The notes beneath the pieces were generated by a model. That model did no database searches and was not told the origin of the DNA. It worked only from the letters and a program-made list of their open reading frames with translations. The position numbers and the translations under genes are program-made. From Brienomyrus brachyistius (Eukaryota; Chordata; Actinopteri; Osteoglossiformes; Mormyridae), in NCBI RefSeq assembly GCF_023856365.1, contig NC_064552.1:7927160-7991159 (forward strand): a stretch of DNA of 64,000 bases, written 5' to 3'. Positions within the stretch are counted from its first letter, which is position 1. Each line of letters opens with the position of its first letter. Positions 33,291 to 46,072 of this stretch are shown piece by piece.

Positions 33291-36029
33291 TAACTAGTTC
33301 GAATTATATCAGAGCACCATATTGATTTAATTTCATACCGTTAATTAATAACATTATAAATGTGTCACCCCTTTTATCTGCAGTAGGTTGGTGATAATGG
33401 CTATATTAGTGTGTTTTTACAGAGACGTACTAGTATTATGATAAAGAAGGGTATGCAGCCATGAATCCGGGAGGTCCTACAATAGTGTTGATTGAGTCCT
33501 TAATTGAATGCGGTTAGGTGATGTCATTGTTCACTCATTCAGAATATCATGATATATCAATTCTGCGTTTTTGTTTCTTCCCAGAATGGAATTTTTATAT
33601 GTGACTGCAATACTTTTGCCATAGGGTTCAGATATTTTAGTGATTCCTTTAGACAAGTCTGTACCTCTAAATTTGGTGCTCAAATCAAAGCAAAGAATGG
33701 ATTTCTTTAACTGATTTTTAAAATAATTTAATCCCCCCCGTCTGTCCTTTCTGTCGTGGTGAAACACTATGGATTTTGAAATTTGGTGTTTAGCTGTCCC
33801 GCGTAATGTTTGGAAACTGGGGATGAATTGGCGCACAGGCTCAAGGTTACCTCTGGAAGGATACGTATGCAGAACGAGGTCCAGTTCTTTTAATGTGCCT
33901 GCTCCATATGCCCAGGCATGCCGCCTGGTACGGCTGCCGGCTGCATTAACTTAATATTCTTCCTCTCAGCTGTTCTCTCCTTTTGGCCTTTCCGTTTTAC
34001 TGCCAAATTAGTTACCAGTAATTGCCAATTATGCTGATTTCTTTTCCTTTTTTATTCAACAGCTTTACGGAAAATACTGGACTAAAACAGTGTATATTTT
34101 ATTTCGACCGCAGATGGCAATGGACGCTTGGACCTTTAATGACATAACGATGAGCCAACCGAAATACAACGATGGTGCGGGGGGGGTACAGCTTGTCCAT
34201 CTGAAAAGGACATTGCAGTTGTGTTGCCTTACTAAACATGAAAGTAACCAACAAAAAAAGGACTTTTTTACGCCTGACTCTGTTACCCTCAGCATAACCG
34301 GGATTGTGAATAAGATCATTTCTTGCATAAAAGCAGACCCACATCTTTCCAAAGATCTTTTCTTGGGGTAGGTGCTTTACAGACCGTGCTGCAATTCCAC
34401 AGCCTGTGAAGGATGATGTTTTGAATGCGTACTGTACTGTTTAGTTGCAATGTGCTCAGGTGGTCCACATCTTGGATGCTTTCGGTCGTCTTGGTAGCTG
34501 CCAGAACTGCACCAGGTTTTACCCGAGTCTTCTGAAAGCTGGGGCCAAAGAAATGAGTCTGTTCCACTGCTTGACCTATTGCAGCCAGTTTTTTTGCGGC
34601 TGCTAAAAGCATTTACCAGTGCAGGGATAGCAGATCATATTCATAACCAGCCAGTATTGCCACAGTGGCTAATCTGATGGCCTTGTTACTATGGTAGACT
34701 TCGAAAGACAAGGCCACTGAACATGCAGACGGTACCATTTGGATGCTTCTGGGTATTTAAATGTGCTTTGCAGTATAGTCAAATAAAACAATTAGACAGA
34801 CATAGCTTAGCGGAGAGCAGTTTGCCTGAGCTGAATCTTGTGGATAAGCATTTTGTGTGAAAGACAAACAGCAATGAAGGTACGGAAAACTTAAGGCTGC
34901 CTAAAATGGCAATCAATAAAGAAAATGAGAAGGAAAGGCAGCCTATTAAATGAAAACAGCAATTATTTGTGTTCCCAGGTGACACATTTGGTCTCTCCCT
35001 ATAACATAAAAACACAATGTCAAAAAACACTGTCTTAATGGTGTCTAGAGTCCTACACAATAGTCATGAATGTTGGGCAGGGTGACAATATTAAACCACC
35101 AGGCTTAAAATAAGTCACCCATCTTGCTTTATATCCCTTTACATGCAACAAAGCAAAACAGTTTTAAATATTTACAAGACAAACATAAAAAAATAATTAA
35201 GGGTGAAATATCTCTGTCGTCTTATATATGTTCCTTTTTGTAATGCAGATGTACAAGTACATGTGAAATGCATTTATTGCCGTTTTTTTCCTCAAACTGA
35301 GTTCTATCTTATTACTTAAAATGGAATTTCAGTATACAGTATTTGGACTTAAATTGATTTATTCAGTTCTTTATACAGCTCACAGGGGAGTTTGTCCATT
35401 TATTGTGTAAGGTTTATAACAAGTGACATTCTTATTCATCGCTAAATGAAAAAAATTGCAGAACGTAAAAATCTAATTTAATGTAGTTTACAAAACTGAT
35501 ATATATACAGTTTGTCTATTACGTGTCCACTAACATAAAAACAAAAATAATTATAATGAAACACTACCTTTGAAATCTGAAATACTATTTTTTATTAGAT
35601 TTAATTTTATCTGCATCAACTGATATGTTGCAAACATACTATTTTTGGCACTCTTTTAAAATATTATGTATTACATTGCTTTGTTTACAAGAGTATCGTT
35701 TAACCTCAAAGATATTTTGGAAATCAGATGCGTTTTATTGCAAATAATTTTCGTGCTCCGATACCTAATTGCAGCCTCTTGACACCATTGTACACAAGAG
35801 GAATTCAGTCTTTCCCGAGTGACTCCCGATGTGCAGTTTGTCTGAATGAGAGCAAGTCATTATTCTGGATTCCTCACATCCTTGAAATTTAAGCGTTAAT
35901 GGGCAGATATCTCTTTAAACACAGAAAATAGGTGGCCTAACAGAATGAAGGTGAAAGCATTCGATGCTCTTTTTTCCCCCGTCACAGCAATACAAAGCAG
36001 CGCATAATTTGCAATCTGATAAGTGTTCT

Positions 36030-36330
36030 TGTGCATGCCGGCCCCATCCAATATATCACAGCCCAGCTCAGCTGTGGTTTGAGAGAAGTGAACTCTGGGA
36101 TTGGTCTGGCTGAAGTTGATTAATAAGCCTGTGAGAGTGAAAGACTCCAGGGCCAAGCTGCAGGTCCATCCTAGTGGCATCTGATGTTGATTGGCTTTGT
36201 CCTGTGCGGCTGCGCTGGAAGAGCGGACATTAAGATTAAGTGATGCTGTCGTGTTGAGGAGCACTGCACTGCATCATTCTGGGAAGAGACAGCTGCGGTG
36301 GTTAATCCTTCATCACCAGGGGAGTACTGC
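36030..36330. promoter_or_regulatory. Conserved-noncoding-like block
   Basis: About 300 bp with higher GC than its flanks. Cores include CAGCTCAGCTGTGG, GTTGATTAATAAGCC, TGATGTTGATTGGC and GGACATTAAGATTAAG. Three overlapping frames on two strands are open here, none with a recognisable domain. It looks like a conserved enhancer. Conservation untested. Confidence 0.3.
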
Positions 36331-37038
36331 CAAGCACAAAGATATACAGCCAAAGATAACCCTCCATAACTTCTGCTAAAGATCGGGAAACTTTGAATTC
36401 ACATCCATCTGCTTACTTCTCGGAAATGAGCAATGGGGAAGGTAGAATTAAAGGCAGGAAGGTGGCCTCGTTATAAGTGAACTGCTGTCCACCAGTAGTT
36501 TTTACAAGTGGTACTGGATGCCTGCATGTTGTTTTCAAAGGAATGGTACATTCCAAGGAAAAAATTTATTTTTTATAAATACAGAAAATAAAATATATAA
36601 ATGTTTGCTCTGGAAATTAACTATATCTGAATGCTTTGGAGAGGGGAAAAATACCAAGGAAAATATGTATTTTAAATGTAATAGTATACTTTAATATAAC
36701 AGTAGACCTTAATTGCATTATTATACTTAATTGCTGTATTGAGTAAGTATACTCCAGTAAGTGCTCGGTTAATTCAGGTTTCTGCTAATTCTGCCGTATC
36801 GTAAACTCTCTCATTTACAAAACAATGGAAGTTCAATCGTGTACAAAGCATGTTAGCGATGCGATTCTCTATGTAAAGACAAAAACACAGCAGTATGACT
36901 AGCTGTAAATGAAATGTACACCAGACTGAATGATTTTTGGGACAAAATCAATATGTTTCTAATATATTTTCACGCATGTGTGTGTTTTTTCTCCTCCTTC
37001 CAGCTTTCCATGTTGCTCTGAGAAAAATAAACAAATAA

Positions 37039-37041
<3 letters not shown>

Positions 37042-37081
<40 letters not shown>
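37042..37081. repeat. (TA)n microsatellite, about 20 units
   Basis: An uninterrupted TA run that translates as alternating YI on both strands. Confidence 0.98.
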
Positions 37082-37087
<6 letters not shown>

Positions 37088-37123
37088 CATGCACAGACAT
37101 CCACACCGCCATGTATGCAGCAA

Positions 37124-37145
37124 CCCCCCCCCCCCCCCCCCCCCC
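37124..37145. repeat. Poly(C) tract, 22 C
   Basis: A pure run of 22 C lying 43 bp downstream of the (TA)n array. The pair forms a compound unstable locus. Confidence 0.96.
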
Positions 37146-39865
37146 TTTCTTTCCTGTGCACCTATTATTGGCGTCAGCATATTTCAGACTATGGGACCTT
37201 GCATGTTTGCAGCTGGTTTGATGCAGCTGACAGCTTGTGATTGATGAGTATCATCATTTAAAGTGTAAAAGAAAACGTCTCTGTGAAAGGACACATGATG
37301 AACTGCCGTCTGCTGGCCGGCACGCACCCGGCCACTGTTTACTATCTTTCCTCTCTTTCTCTCTTTCTTTCCCTCTCTTTCCACTGTCCTTGCCAGAATC
37401 GAGAAAAGTCATCACCAGCCGTCTCTACCCAGCCTCCAGCTTTCTAATATCACTTTGATAGTTGTCAGATCGTATAAAATGTCAAAATTCGCGCGGACTG
37501 TGTGAGGAGATATATTTAGTACAGCTGCTGCATACCTACATAGTACCTCTGACAGTGACATATTAGTTTTGCTGTCTTTTGCAATCTGATATCTTTAAAT
37601 TTGCCACCTTGTTAAGTTTTGATTAATGTGATTCCATTTCACTAAAGTAATTGGCTTGGCCTGTTGTAGAAAATAATCAGCCTTTCTACGGAACAAATGC
37701 TAGAACATGCTAATGAGGGAGAGAGTTCGTTAAATTGATGGCACGGAGTGACAGTTATTAATGATTGTTATGATAAACAGACGAGTGCGAATCAGGATGA
37801 GTTGGGCAAAAGTGACAGTTTAAAAATAACGGATATTGGGAAGTACTAACAAAGTAATATACTGTTAGGAAAACAATCATGCAAGTTGTCAAGGGAAGAA
37901 GTGTAATTATGCAGCTGCATGGGCTGCCTGGAAGCACAAAAAGTTGGCTGGTAATGGATAGATTTTTGTTGCCAAGGGGGTGAAGAGGACTATGCTGTGA
38001 CAGTGCATTCCAGATTGATAAATTAATTGGGTCTTTTTTGGGACATAAAGCAAAGTTGCTCTGCATATGTCGGGCTTGTTACTCTTAGGTGTCTAGTGAC
38101 CTTTAAAGTTAAAACCTTGTAGTGTGAGTGGCTGTTGCATGCTTTATTTACTGCTACTGCTGTACTGTTTGGTCCTGCAGGGAAGCTGTCCCCTTTTTTT
38201 TCCCCAATGCTTGGTGCCTGTATAGTAACCTGTAAGAATTATACGGACCATTTAATTGGCATTAGTTGTGATGTGAGACATATTACGCATAACAGGACGG
38301 TATGTGCATCTCCAAACCCGCAGAAGAACTTTTACTTATAATTAGTGAATAGTGTTTATATTTTTTTATGTAAATCTTAAATGTCTGGTGTTTGGGTAAC
38401 TGAATATCAGTACATGAAGGGATTCACAATGTAACGGGGTAAAAAATTCGCATGTGCTGTTTTTTGGCTAAAGTGAAAGTGTGTGAAATGTGATTTTGTC
38501 TTTTACATAGAACTCCCATGTGAACATCCTGTGTGCTGTAGATAAATTTGCTCAAGTGCAAAGCTGTTCTGGAGCTCTTTGTTCCTGAGTGTGACTGTCT
38601 GATGACTCTGCTGACCTTCTTGTGAACTTTGCCTGCTGTTGATTTAAAAACGACAGAGATCAAAGTTTTGTAACTCTAAAGCTAGGTCCCAGTCACTGAA
38701 GTTGTAATATTTTTTCCATTTAACTGAATATCGCAATTAGGGCAGGGTAGTAGTGGATTAAGTATTTTAACCGAATCAGTCTTTTTTCAGCGTTTTATTG
38801 CTTGACAACTTTGTAGTTGCCTTTCATAGCTTGAATGACGCTCTGTGTGTTTGTCTTTGCCATTGAAGTTTGGTGTTGAAATATTTTGATCAATTTATTC
38901 AGTATGTTATGTTGACAAAAAGCCCTCCGAGAATAGCAAGTCACTTCAAAAAGCTCAAAATATTCTTCTCATAGCGTTGTGATTTTATATTCATTTTGAA
39001 ATATTATGTATGTGAAAAGAAGCAGCGCCCAGCAAAGTAATGAGTCATGGAGTACGTAAGTGAAAACTAGCAGTTAATTTTCAGTTTCAATGCTTTAGTG
39101 TCAAAGTATCCCGTGATGTATTTTCCTTTACTTCTGAAACCTCAATGTGCCAAGACAGTCTAAGCTATCTTAACAGATATTATTAAATGACCTGGAAAAT
39201 TCTACAGCGCTAATTCCGTGATCCGCAGAACCAGAGGTGCCATTCGTCTACTGATCTTTTTAACCGCGTGTACTTGGAGGTGTTTAAATCATAGCTATTT
39301 TTAGCTCCATTTATGGAATGTGCATCTTTGTATCCAAATTTGGTGATTTATGCTTCAACAAACAGTGCTCAGCTCTGAAGAATGAAGCTTTCAGAACTCG
39401 TCTGCGGTGAAAGGCTTGAAGAAAAACAATTTTCTTCTACCAGTTTTATTCCCGTTTTTTGTTGGTTCCCTTTCTTTGTGTTGCATTAGTGCCAGTGAAG
39501 GAGCCTAACATGCACATTTAGGAAGGGAACTGTTTGCCTTTATTGCGGATTAATGCAGTTGATATCCTCTCACTTAATTTCATAGACCTGATGCCAAATT
39601 CTTTTTTTTCCAAAAGATTTACATGTCATATAGGTTACCATGTTAAATTAACCCCCTTAATGTAGACAAGAGCTTGCTAATGGTCACATTTGTGACTGTG
39701 TCATGACTGCATAGCTGAAATGAATGTTTTAAAAATTCATGACCTTATCAAGTTATTGCAAAATAAATTCATTGCAAACCATGCATCAAAATCTGAAGGA
39801 CCTAAAACTGCATTCATGTATAATTTCTAAATTTATAAACTGAAAAACGTCACACATAGGTTGCC

Positions 39866-39890
39866 AGTCATTGCTATGCATAGCATGACT
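39866..39890. repeat. Near-perfect palindrome
   Basis: AGTCATTGCTATGCATAGC followed by ATGACT. The central GCTATGCATAGC is a perfect 12-bp palindrome, and the outer arms continue with a one-base offset. Possible POU-dimer-like site or chance. Confidence 0.5.
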
Positions 39891-40424
39891 GATTATGTTT
39901 AAGTGTCTTAAACATCTTTTGCAGTATAGGTATGGTCTTTCCTTTGGGTCTGTTAGCTATAGTACTCTTAAGCACAGACTGAGCTCTGAGATCATGGTGG
40001 TGATTGTGACCTGGGGCTCTGGTAAGAGATGGACTACAGCTGGATCCCATTCCACTTCACATTAACAACACCTCTTTCCGTTATTCACTTGACTTGAGGG
40101 AACACTCTGTGTGACGTTTCATTGACGTCAAGCAAGGGGGCCTTTCACAATAGAGGTGATTGAAAGGCTAAACCCAAGGAGTTTGGCCTGGAACACCTTA
40201 GTCTTCCATCCACATGCAGGCGTTTGTCAGCCAGTAAACCGAAATTAAAAATCATTTACAGACAGTCATACACATAAAGGAGTTAACATGTCGTTAGTCC
40301 ATTCCATGTGATTCTCCATCTATATATGAATGAATATAACCTTTTCGGAGCTATGGCCTTAGTCATTGATGTATAAACTTCTTTAAATCACCAACTGCCA
40401 TTTGGAAGTAGTCTTGGTAATTAA

Positions 40425-40740
40425 TTTAGGCAATGTTAAATGGGCTAGGTTGTTTTCCGAAGATTATGAAATACACACTTGGCAGCAAAGTGATGGCTTC
40501 TAGTAACTCTTTTGGAGAGACGAAACATGGGAGATTGATGCAGTATGGTTCTCCTCCCTTGCTTAATTTGAATTTGAACAACCTTACTAAAGGCCCCAGT
40601 AATTTCATCCGTATTTTAACCTGGATTCCCCCTTCAAAGTAAGGGGGAGTGAAGCAAATAAGGAAAGGGGCATTTTTCCAGATGGAAACCAGGTTTAGGT
40701 ATCTCAGCAGGCTGCTGCTAAATGTCTTCATTGTCCAGTA
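40425..40740. promoter_or_regulatory. Conserved-noncoding-like block
   Basis: About 315 bp, open on both strands (69 codons plus, 101 codons minus) without a recognisable domain. It has GGTAATTAATTTAGG at the left, repeated AATTTGAA, and several AGGTT/ACCAGG cores. Stop-poor on both strands and of mixed composition, so it could be either a conserved enhancer or an unrecognised exon. I favour noncoding. Confidence 0.27.
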
Positions 40741-41149
40741 GGGGATGGATGTTTTTCTGATCGCCAGCAGTGAATCTTAAAATGATGATTCTTCTGTTAG
40801 TCTTTAGGAGTGATTTTCTGTTCGAAAAGCGAATCAAGCTGTTGTAAAGAATGCACCTAGTCCAGCCTCCATCATGAAAAAGTCAATTTGTAACGGATTG
40901 CTATGAATATGTTTTTAGTCATGTATTTTCCCAACATTGTTGACCATTTGCTACTGACAAAAACAGAAGACTTAAAGTACGTTAAAGACCTGCTTGAATA
41001 AGCAGTCTATTCTAGTTTCACAGCTAGAACTTCAATGTCTTAAAACATGACTAGTAGGGTGGTCCACAAACCAATGCCAAGAGTCAAGCTTTGTAGAATC
41101 ATTTCTCCACAAGGCTTGTTTTTCGCTATTAGGGATAGCTTGCTTGAGG

Positions 41150-41315
41150 CTGATTTATACTTTGCCTAGGATCTACGGAGTAGCTTGACACACACCTCCC
41201 CAGAAACATAACTACATGTTGCAGTGATGCAGACCGCAACAATTGTGACTGGTCTGCTTGGTAGCATCACGCTTCCTCCTACGTGGATGTTTTGTGGTTT
41301 CTTTCCACCTAGGGG
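41150..41315. mobile_element. Degenerate fish DNA-transposon fragment
   Basis: The order GGCTGATTTATACTTTGCCT, GATCTACGGAGTAGCTTGAC, then CACCTCCCCAGAAACATAAC matches a widespread fish nonautonomous DNA-transposon repeat. I recall that repeat as starting CTGATTTATACTTCTGCG and running through a CTACG-rich segment to CTCCCCAAAAATGTAACTACG. Only this end is recognisable. Family assignment is from memory. Confidence 0.5.
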
Positions 41316-41390
41316 GATTTTAGCGTGGGGCAGCTTGTGTTTAGCTCATTGCTAGCCAGCTGTTTTTGCCGTGTTTGCAGCCATTCACAC

Positions 41391-42130
41391 TAAGACTGCA
41401 TGGCATTGGAAAATTTCCGATATTGCCATGCGATTTTTTGTGATAGATATTGTAATATTTATAAAGCGAAAAAAGGAAACAAAATAAAATTCTCGCAAGC
41501 TCGTCTGTGAGTGGATTAAACAGAAAGGATGGAAATTATTATTATTGGCTCAGAGAGTGCATGCAGAGCTCATGTAAAAATAGTGATGGTTAATGTTTTT
41601 GATTTTTAAACATATACTAGATAATCCTGAAAAGGAACAACCATTAAAATTGCAAAGTATGATAAGTTTTGTTTCTTATGATAGAGTAAAAATGTTATAT
41701 CGACACTTGAACCCCCTGCACTCAGCCAACTAATGTTTTGGTACGTAAATGCTGAGTAACATGCATGAGCTCAGTGCCGAGATAAAAGTCGACAGATGAT
41801 CGAATCTTAAATTAATTTTGTGAACTGTCAGCATGCAATGACGGTATCGAACAACAGATGAATGAGGAATAAGTCTCATCAAAAAGTACAATGACACACT
41901 AACAAATGATGAGGAACACAAATAGTTTATCCTTTGCTTTTCTAATTACATCAAAGACGGTGCTAATGTCGTAGACCAACAAACGTAGACGTTCTGATGA
42001 CAAAAACTGGCAAATAAAGTGACTTCAAAACATTTTCATTAAAGTTTTGTGCGTTTCTTATACATATGATAAAAATAAAACTAGTCTTGTGGGGAACTGA
42101 AATCTGTTACTTTGTTTTTTGGATCGCCCT
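41391..42130. mobile_element. Degenerate hAT-type element, about 740 bp
   Basis: The left end TAAGACTGCATGGCATTGGA runs into TTTCCGATATTGCC, GCGATTTTTTG and GATAGATATTGTAATA, the CGATATTGCGAT-type subterminal block of a common fish hAT family. The right end, read on the minus strand, is AGGGCGATCCAAAAAACAAA. No clear 8-bp target duplication is preserved and no transposase domain is visible. Ends approximate to about 10 bp. Confidence 0.5.
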
Positions 42131-42939
42131 AATAACTGTTTAAATGTTTAATAATAAATGTTTAAGCAACCATTTCATCACTCTGCAAATGTATGTGTGT
42201 GTTAAATAAAACCTGCATTGCATCACATAATCTGATATTTGAATATATGATTATTTCTGCTGCTCATCGTTCATTTAAAAATGATTGTTGCATAGTTAGC
42301 CTGTAATTAATAACGAATACTTAGTGTTTTACATGCGTATCTTCTGACTTTCCATCATCATTGTATTGTTTATGGTTTTTCCTATCCATACGGAGCCTAT
42401 CCATATGTTTTTCTTTTTTTTTTGTAGTCCAGGCACTAGGTTTTGTGCCCCAAGGGTCTGCAAGAACGACAACGCTAACGCGGTTACCGCCGGGTGACTG
42501 TCATTGTTGGTAGAGTACCTGTCAGTTCTCAGTTTTGCTGAGGTGTGAAACTGTGTTGGCCTGATGTCTTAAGTCACTTACAATTAATGTGAACCGTAGA
42601 TGCTGCCAGTGAAGCTATGCTTTCAGAAGATAAGGAAGACATTCACATTACTTGTCGTTTTTTTTTTTATTTATCTTCTTGAATTGGAGTCGTGGAAAAC
42701 TAGGCTTGACCTTCCGGCTGAATTGTGAGGGTATCGTTTTAACTGCTAATCTTAATGTTACAGACGCACATAATGTAAGTGAATGGAAATAAATAGGCAC
42801 ATATTCTGAACCTCATTTGTTTTATGCAGTAAAATGCAGAGTTTATGGGAGCAAAAAGGCACGTTGTTAATGTTGGTTTTCTGGTGTCCTGAACAAAGGT
42901 GAGGGAACTGAATGCAAATGTCACTCATTGCATCATGAC

Positions 42940-43285
42940 AGTGCCTGTCAGGTCTCCCCTGCTTACCGCTGACTCCTGCTGCGGGAAGAAGGTCAGATGC
43001 AGCTGAAAGTTCACGCAGCTGCTCGCTGTCACTCTGCACTTACTTCAACACCGTCGCTCTGGCTGAGACTTCATGCTATGTCTCCTGTCCCCTCCTGTCA
43101 AGCAGCCGCCTCGGCCGTTACTGTATGCTACAGGACAGGTAGTCCTCTGTGAACCACCAAACTCCCAGCCCCATCATAACGAATTTAATTATAGTGTTGC
43201 TACCTGTGCCACTTTAGTGCCAGTGATCATTACACAGGCATTAATGCTGAGGATCCCTGTCAGCTATTATTTCTTTGCACAAAAA
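42940..43285. promoter_or_regulatory. Conserved-noncoding-like block
   Basis: About 345 bp, GC-richer than its surroundings on the left half. The right half has CGAATTTAATTATAGTG, CAGTGATCATTACACAGG and GCATTAATGCTGAGG, strong homeodomain-type cores within mixed-composition DNA. A 71-codon frame has no recognisable domain. Inference only. Confidence 0.3.
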
Positions 43286-43679
43286 TAGCTATGAGATTTC
43301 TACTCCTCCAGTCTTCAAGTGAAGCATACATTACCTCCTTTCTTGTTTGTAACATGATATAATTTTATGTATGTGTGTGTGTATATAATTGATCATAGAT
43401 ATGGTTTTGGACCCAGAGTCAACCGTCTGTTGTAATGTTATTCAGTGTTTCCTTTTAGTGTCACAAGTTAACGTTCAACTGCTGAGCTGTCAACATACTA
43501 CAATATCATTCCCCTTTATTGCCTTAGATGCATGCAAATGTGGAATAAATGCGATTTTGTTGGCGCAACATTTTTTCGTTTATTTCCTGCTAGGACAATT
43601 AGTGACATTAATATTATCTGTTAGGACAAGGTATGGATATATGAAAAATGTAATTGTGAATTCTTATATTGTCCTCTAG

Positions 43680-43775
43680 GGTGCTTCCTGCCTTGTGAAC
43701 TGTGCTATCTGCAATAAGCTCTGGGCTCACTGCAACCCTTTGCTGCGATAACGGTTATGGAAAATGGAGGTGGAG
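43680..43775 (+). mobile_element. CATC/GATG-tailed retroposon, 3' fragment
   Basis: GGTGCTTCCTGCCTTGTGAA, then AATAAGCTCTGGGCTCACTG, then AACGGTTATGGAAAATGGAG, in the same order and strand sense as the 20900-20975 copy. The tail is reduced to GGAGGTGGAG. 5'-truncated and diverged. Confidence 0.72.
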
Positions 43776-44989
43776 TTTGTACAGTTAGCTAAGGATCAAA
43801 AAGATTATTTATTGAATTAGCATTTATATGTTTTTCATTTGCCAAGATAATGCTATGATTGTCATCAAACCCTTTCAATTATTTATGGTGGGTGGGGGGG
43901 GGAGGCGGTAGACTATGGGAAAACAACACTGTTGACCACCAGCTTTTACATGTGCTTTTTGGACCATTTTGGCAACATTATCAAGTGTTTGGTAAATAAC
44001 TGCTGTAGCTAGTTGTCATTCATTGTTATTCACGAGAGAGACCATGGGTGGTAGGGAAAATAGGTGGGAGTCAGTTACAGTATCGGCTCTGGTCATCCAT
44101 ATATATTCATGAAAAGTTATGTCTGAAGGATGAATTTAAAAGTTACGAGTGCTAGTTCAAATGATGAAAAACAGGAGAGTGCATTTTAATGTATATAGAA
44201 ATGAAGTAAACTATATAACATGATGCATAAATAAAAATTCACATTTACCTCCCACATAGTTCTGAACTGATACGAGTTACTTTGCATATATGTGCGGCAA
44301 ATATTTAGTTTTTAAAATAACTGACTGTAGCTACGTATATTAAATACTTTACTCTTTACCCTTCATTCCTGCTTACTTTACGGCTAATAGTGGGTAACAT
44401 ATGCGTGCTATACTGTGTATGTGTAGGACTCAAAACGTTCTGTGCTGTGACATTCAGAAATGGATATAACATACATTAACATGGTAGTCTCTCCCTCGAT
44501 TTCAAAATCCGCATTTATAAGCAGGGCGGCTCTTGTCACCACGAAGGATGATGATCGTGTCCTTGCACTCAGGGTACTCTGTGTACTGTATGTAATTATC
44601 GTAACGACTGAAAGTTTATAAATGGAGAGTGAAAGTGGAGAGAAACCCTTCTTTTTTTCGGATGTGGAATATTTGGAGGTCCAACGTTTTTAACTTCTCG
44701 TAAAAATAATGCATACAGTATTCCTAATTGGTAAAACGTCTTTCATGCGAACCATCTGCTTGCATCTTGTTTACAGTACAAGGGTGCCAGGTTTTGCTTA
44801 TTAATCATGCTTACACACGTATCTTAATTACTCCCTGTGTAGCTGCTCTGTCTCGAACCTAGAAGTTGACCTTTCTCTTTTTATTCCTTTAAACCATTAA
44901 TCATACGGAATCAACGTTAGCAGGGCAGGGCCATGGAGCAGGTACCCAGACTTTTCGGCACATGCTAACAGACACGTAGCAAAACTGAT

Positions 44990-45180
44990 TCAGTGCCAGC
45001 ATTCAGGCGTATCCTAATTAATGACTTGCATATTCACATACGTTCACCAGACCTGTAATGTAAGCCGGCGCCTCGTTCCTGTAGCGTCTGCCTCATTTGA
45101 CGCTGGTTTATGTCAGAGGCACAGGGTATGTGAGGGCGGCATTGTTCTCCGTACATGAACGGCTCACTCAAGTGAAAATT
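44990..45180. promoter_or_regulatory. Conserved-noncoding-like block
   Basis: About 190 bp with TCCTAATTAATGACTTGCAT (paired homeodomain core next to a half-octamer), TTTATGTCAGAGG, and a local CpG cluster near 45068-45095. No coding frame. Inference only. Confidence 0.27.
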
Positions 45181-45599
45181 GCTGGAATTTGACATAAACC
45201 ATCTTCTATACGAGTCAGTGCAAATGAGACCTATATTTTTTTTTTTTTAAATAATAACTACATTAACAGTGCTGAACTAAATGATTTGTCTTGAGTAAAT
45301 ATACTGCTTGGGAAATTTGCCATTTGTTTTGTACCACATGGTTATATATGGAACCTATATGAAAGGCTTGTTTCCATAGTATTAGACGTTATAATTTACA
45401 TTTTATAATTTACTTGATAAATAATATTGGATTCCGGAATATAACAATTGACGGCTGGTGGCAGACCTTGACATGAAAGGGTCTAACATGCAGAGCTTGA
45501 AAACTGTCTTTGGTGGCCGTGTGACGTGTTTGACACCCCCTGCAGAGTGAGAGCTGTCATCCGTCAATCAAAGATGGGACAGTGGTTGAGTCTTGCCGT

Positions 45600-45887
45600 T
45601 CACTCGTTTCAGTTATTTTCAGTCCTGTGCTGTTTTCTCAAATTTCAGCCGAATGCAGCCAAAACCAGCCGCCATGAATCAACACTGGTTTTGTTATGTT
45701 AATCGGAGTTAATCTTGTTTTCTTCAAAATTACGGCCGAATGTGATTATAGCCATTATTCAAAATTACGACTGATTATCTCTACTGACATTTTTAGAGTG
45801 TTTAATATATCAAAGTGATTTATGATTTTTCATAATTAAAGTTATTAATGGCATACAAATAACGGTGTTCATTTGTATGCATCTCTA
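45600..45887 (-). mobile_element. Probable hAT-type end fragment
   Basis: TGCATCTCTA at 45878-45887 is, on the minus strand, TAGAGATGCA, the same terminal sequence that opens the hAT relic at 2883-2892. Inside are GCCGAATG and ACGGCCGAATGTG repeats typical of the TTCGGCCGAAT subterminal blocks of fish hAT elements. The other end was not found, so the left boundary is a guess. Confidence 0.35.
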
Positions 45888-46058
45888 TTGCAGCTCGGCA
45901 TGCGCATACGGACCAGGAACGTGCCACAACACCACTGAAGCTGCAGTGGAATGCGCACGTGTTCCTCTGCCGCTCAGAGCATGAAAAATAATCAGGTCCA
46001 TCTTTTTTGAAGTAACTTCTAAGAAAATTATTGCCCTACTTAGCTGCATTTAGTCAGT

Positions 46059-46072
46059 CCCCCCCCCCCCCC
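46059..46072. repeat. Poly(C) tract, 14 C
   Basis: A pure run of 14 C. Confidence 0.95.

Larger units (their letters stand above)
27936..37041. other. Repeat-poor gene-free stretch with many regulatory-looking blocks
   Basis: I recognise no transposon in this 9 kb, unlike the rest of the window, and no coding exon. Most of it looks unique, and six regulatory-looking blocks are listed separately. Small repeats: C11 at 30260-30270, T17 near 32073. Confidence 0.5.
37146..41149. other. Gene-free stretch
   Basis: No supported gene or transposon. It holds a pyrimidine-rich patch at 37347-37383, a near-palindrome at 39866-39890, and a regulatory-looking block at 40425-40740. Confidence 0.55.
42131..45599. 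other. Gene-free stretch
   Basis: No supported gene. It contains the retroposon fragment at 43680-43775 and two regulatory-looking blocks, listed separately; otherwise unique AT-rich DNA. Confidence 0.55.

Noticed and set aside
36959..37244. Several frames with YIYIYI and PPPPPP runs
   Set aside because: Translations of (TA)n and poly(C) tracts.
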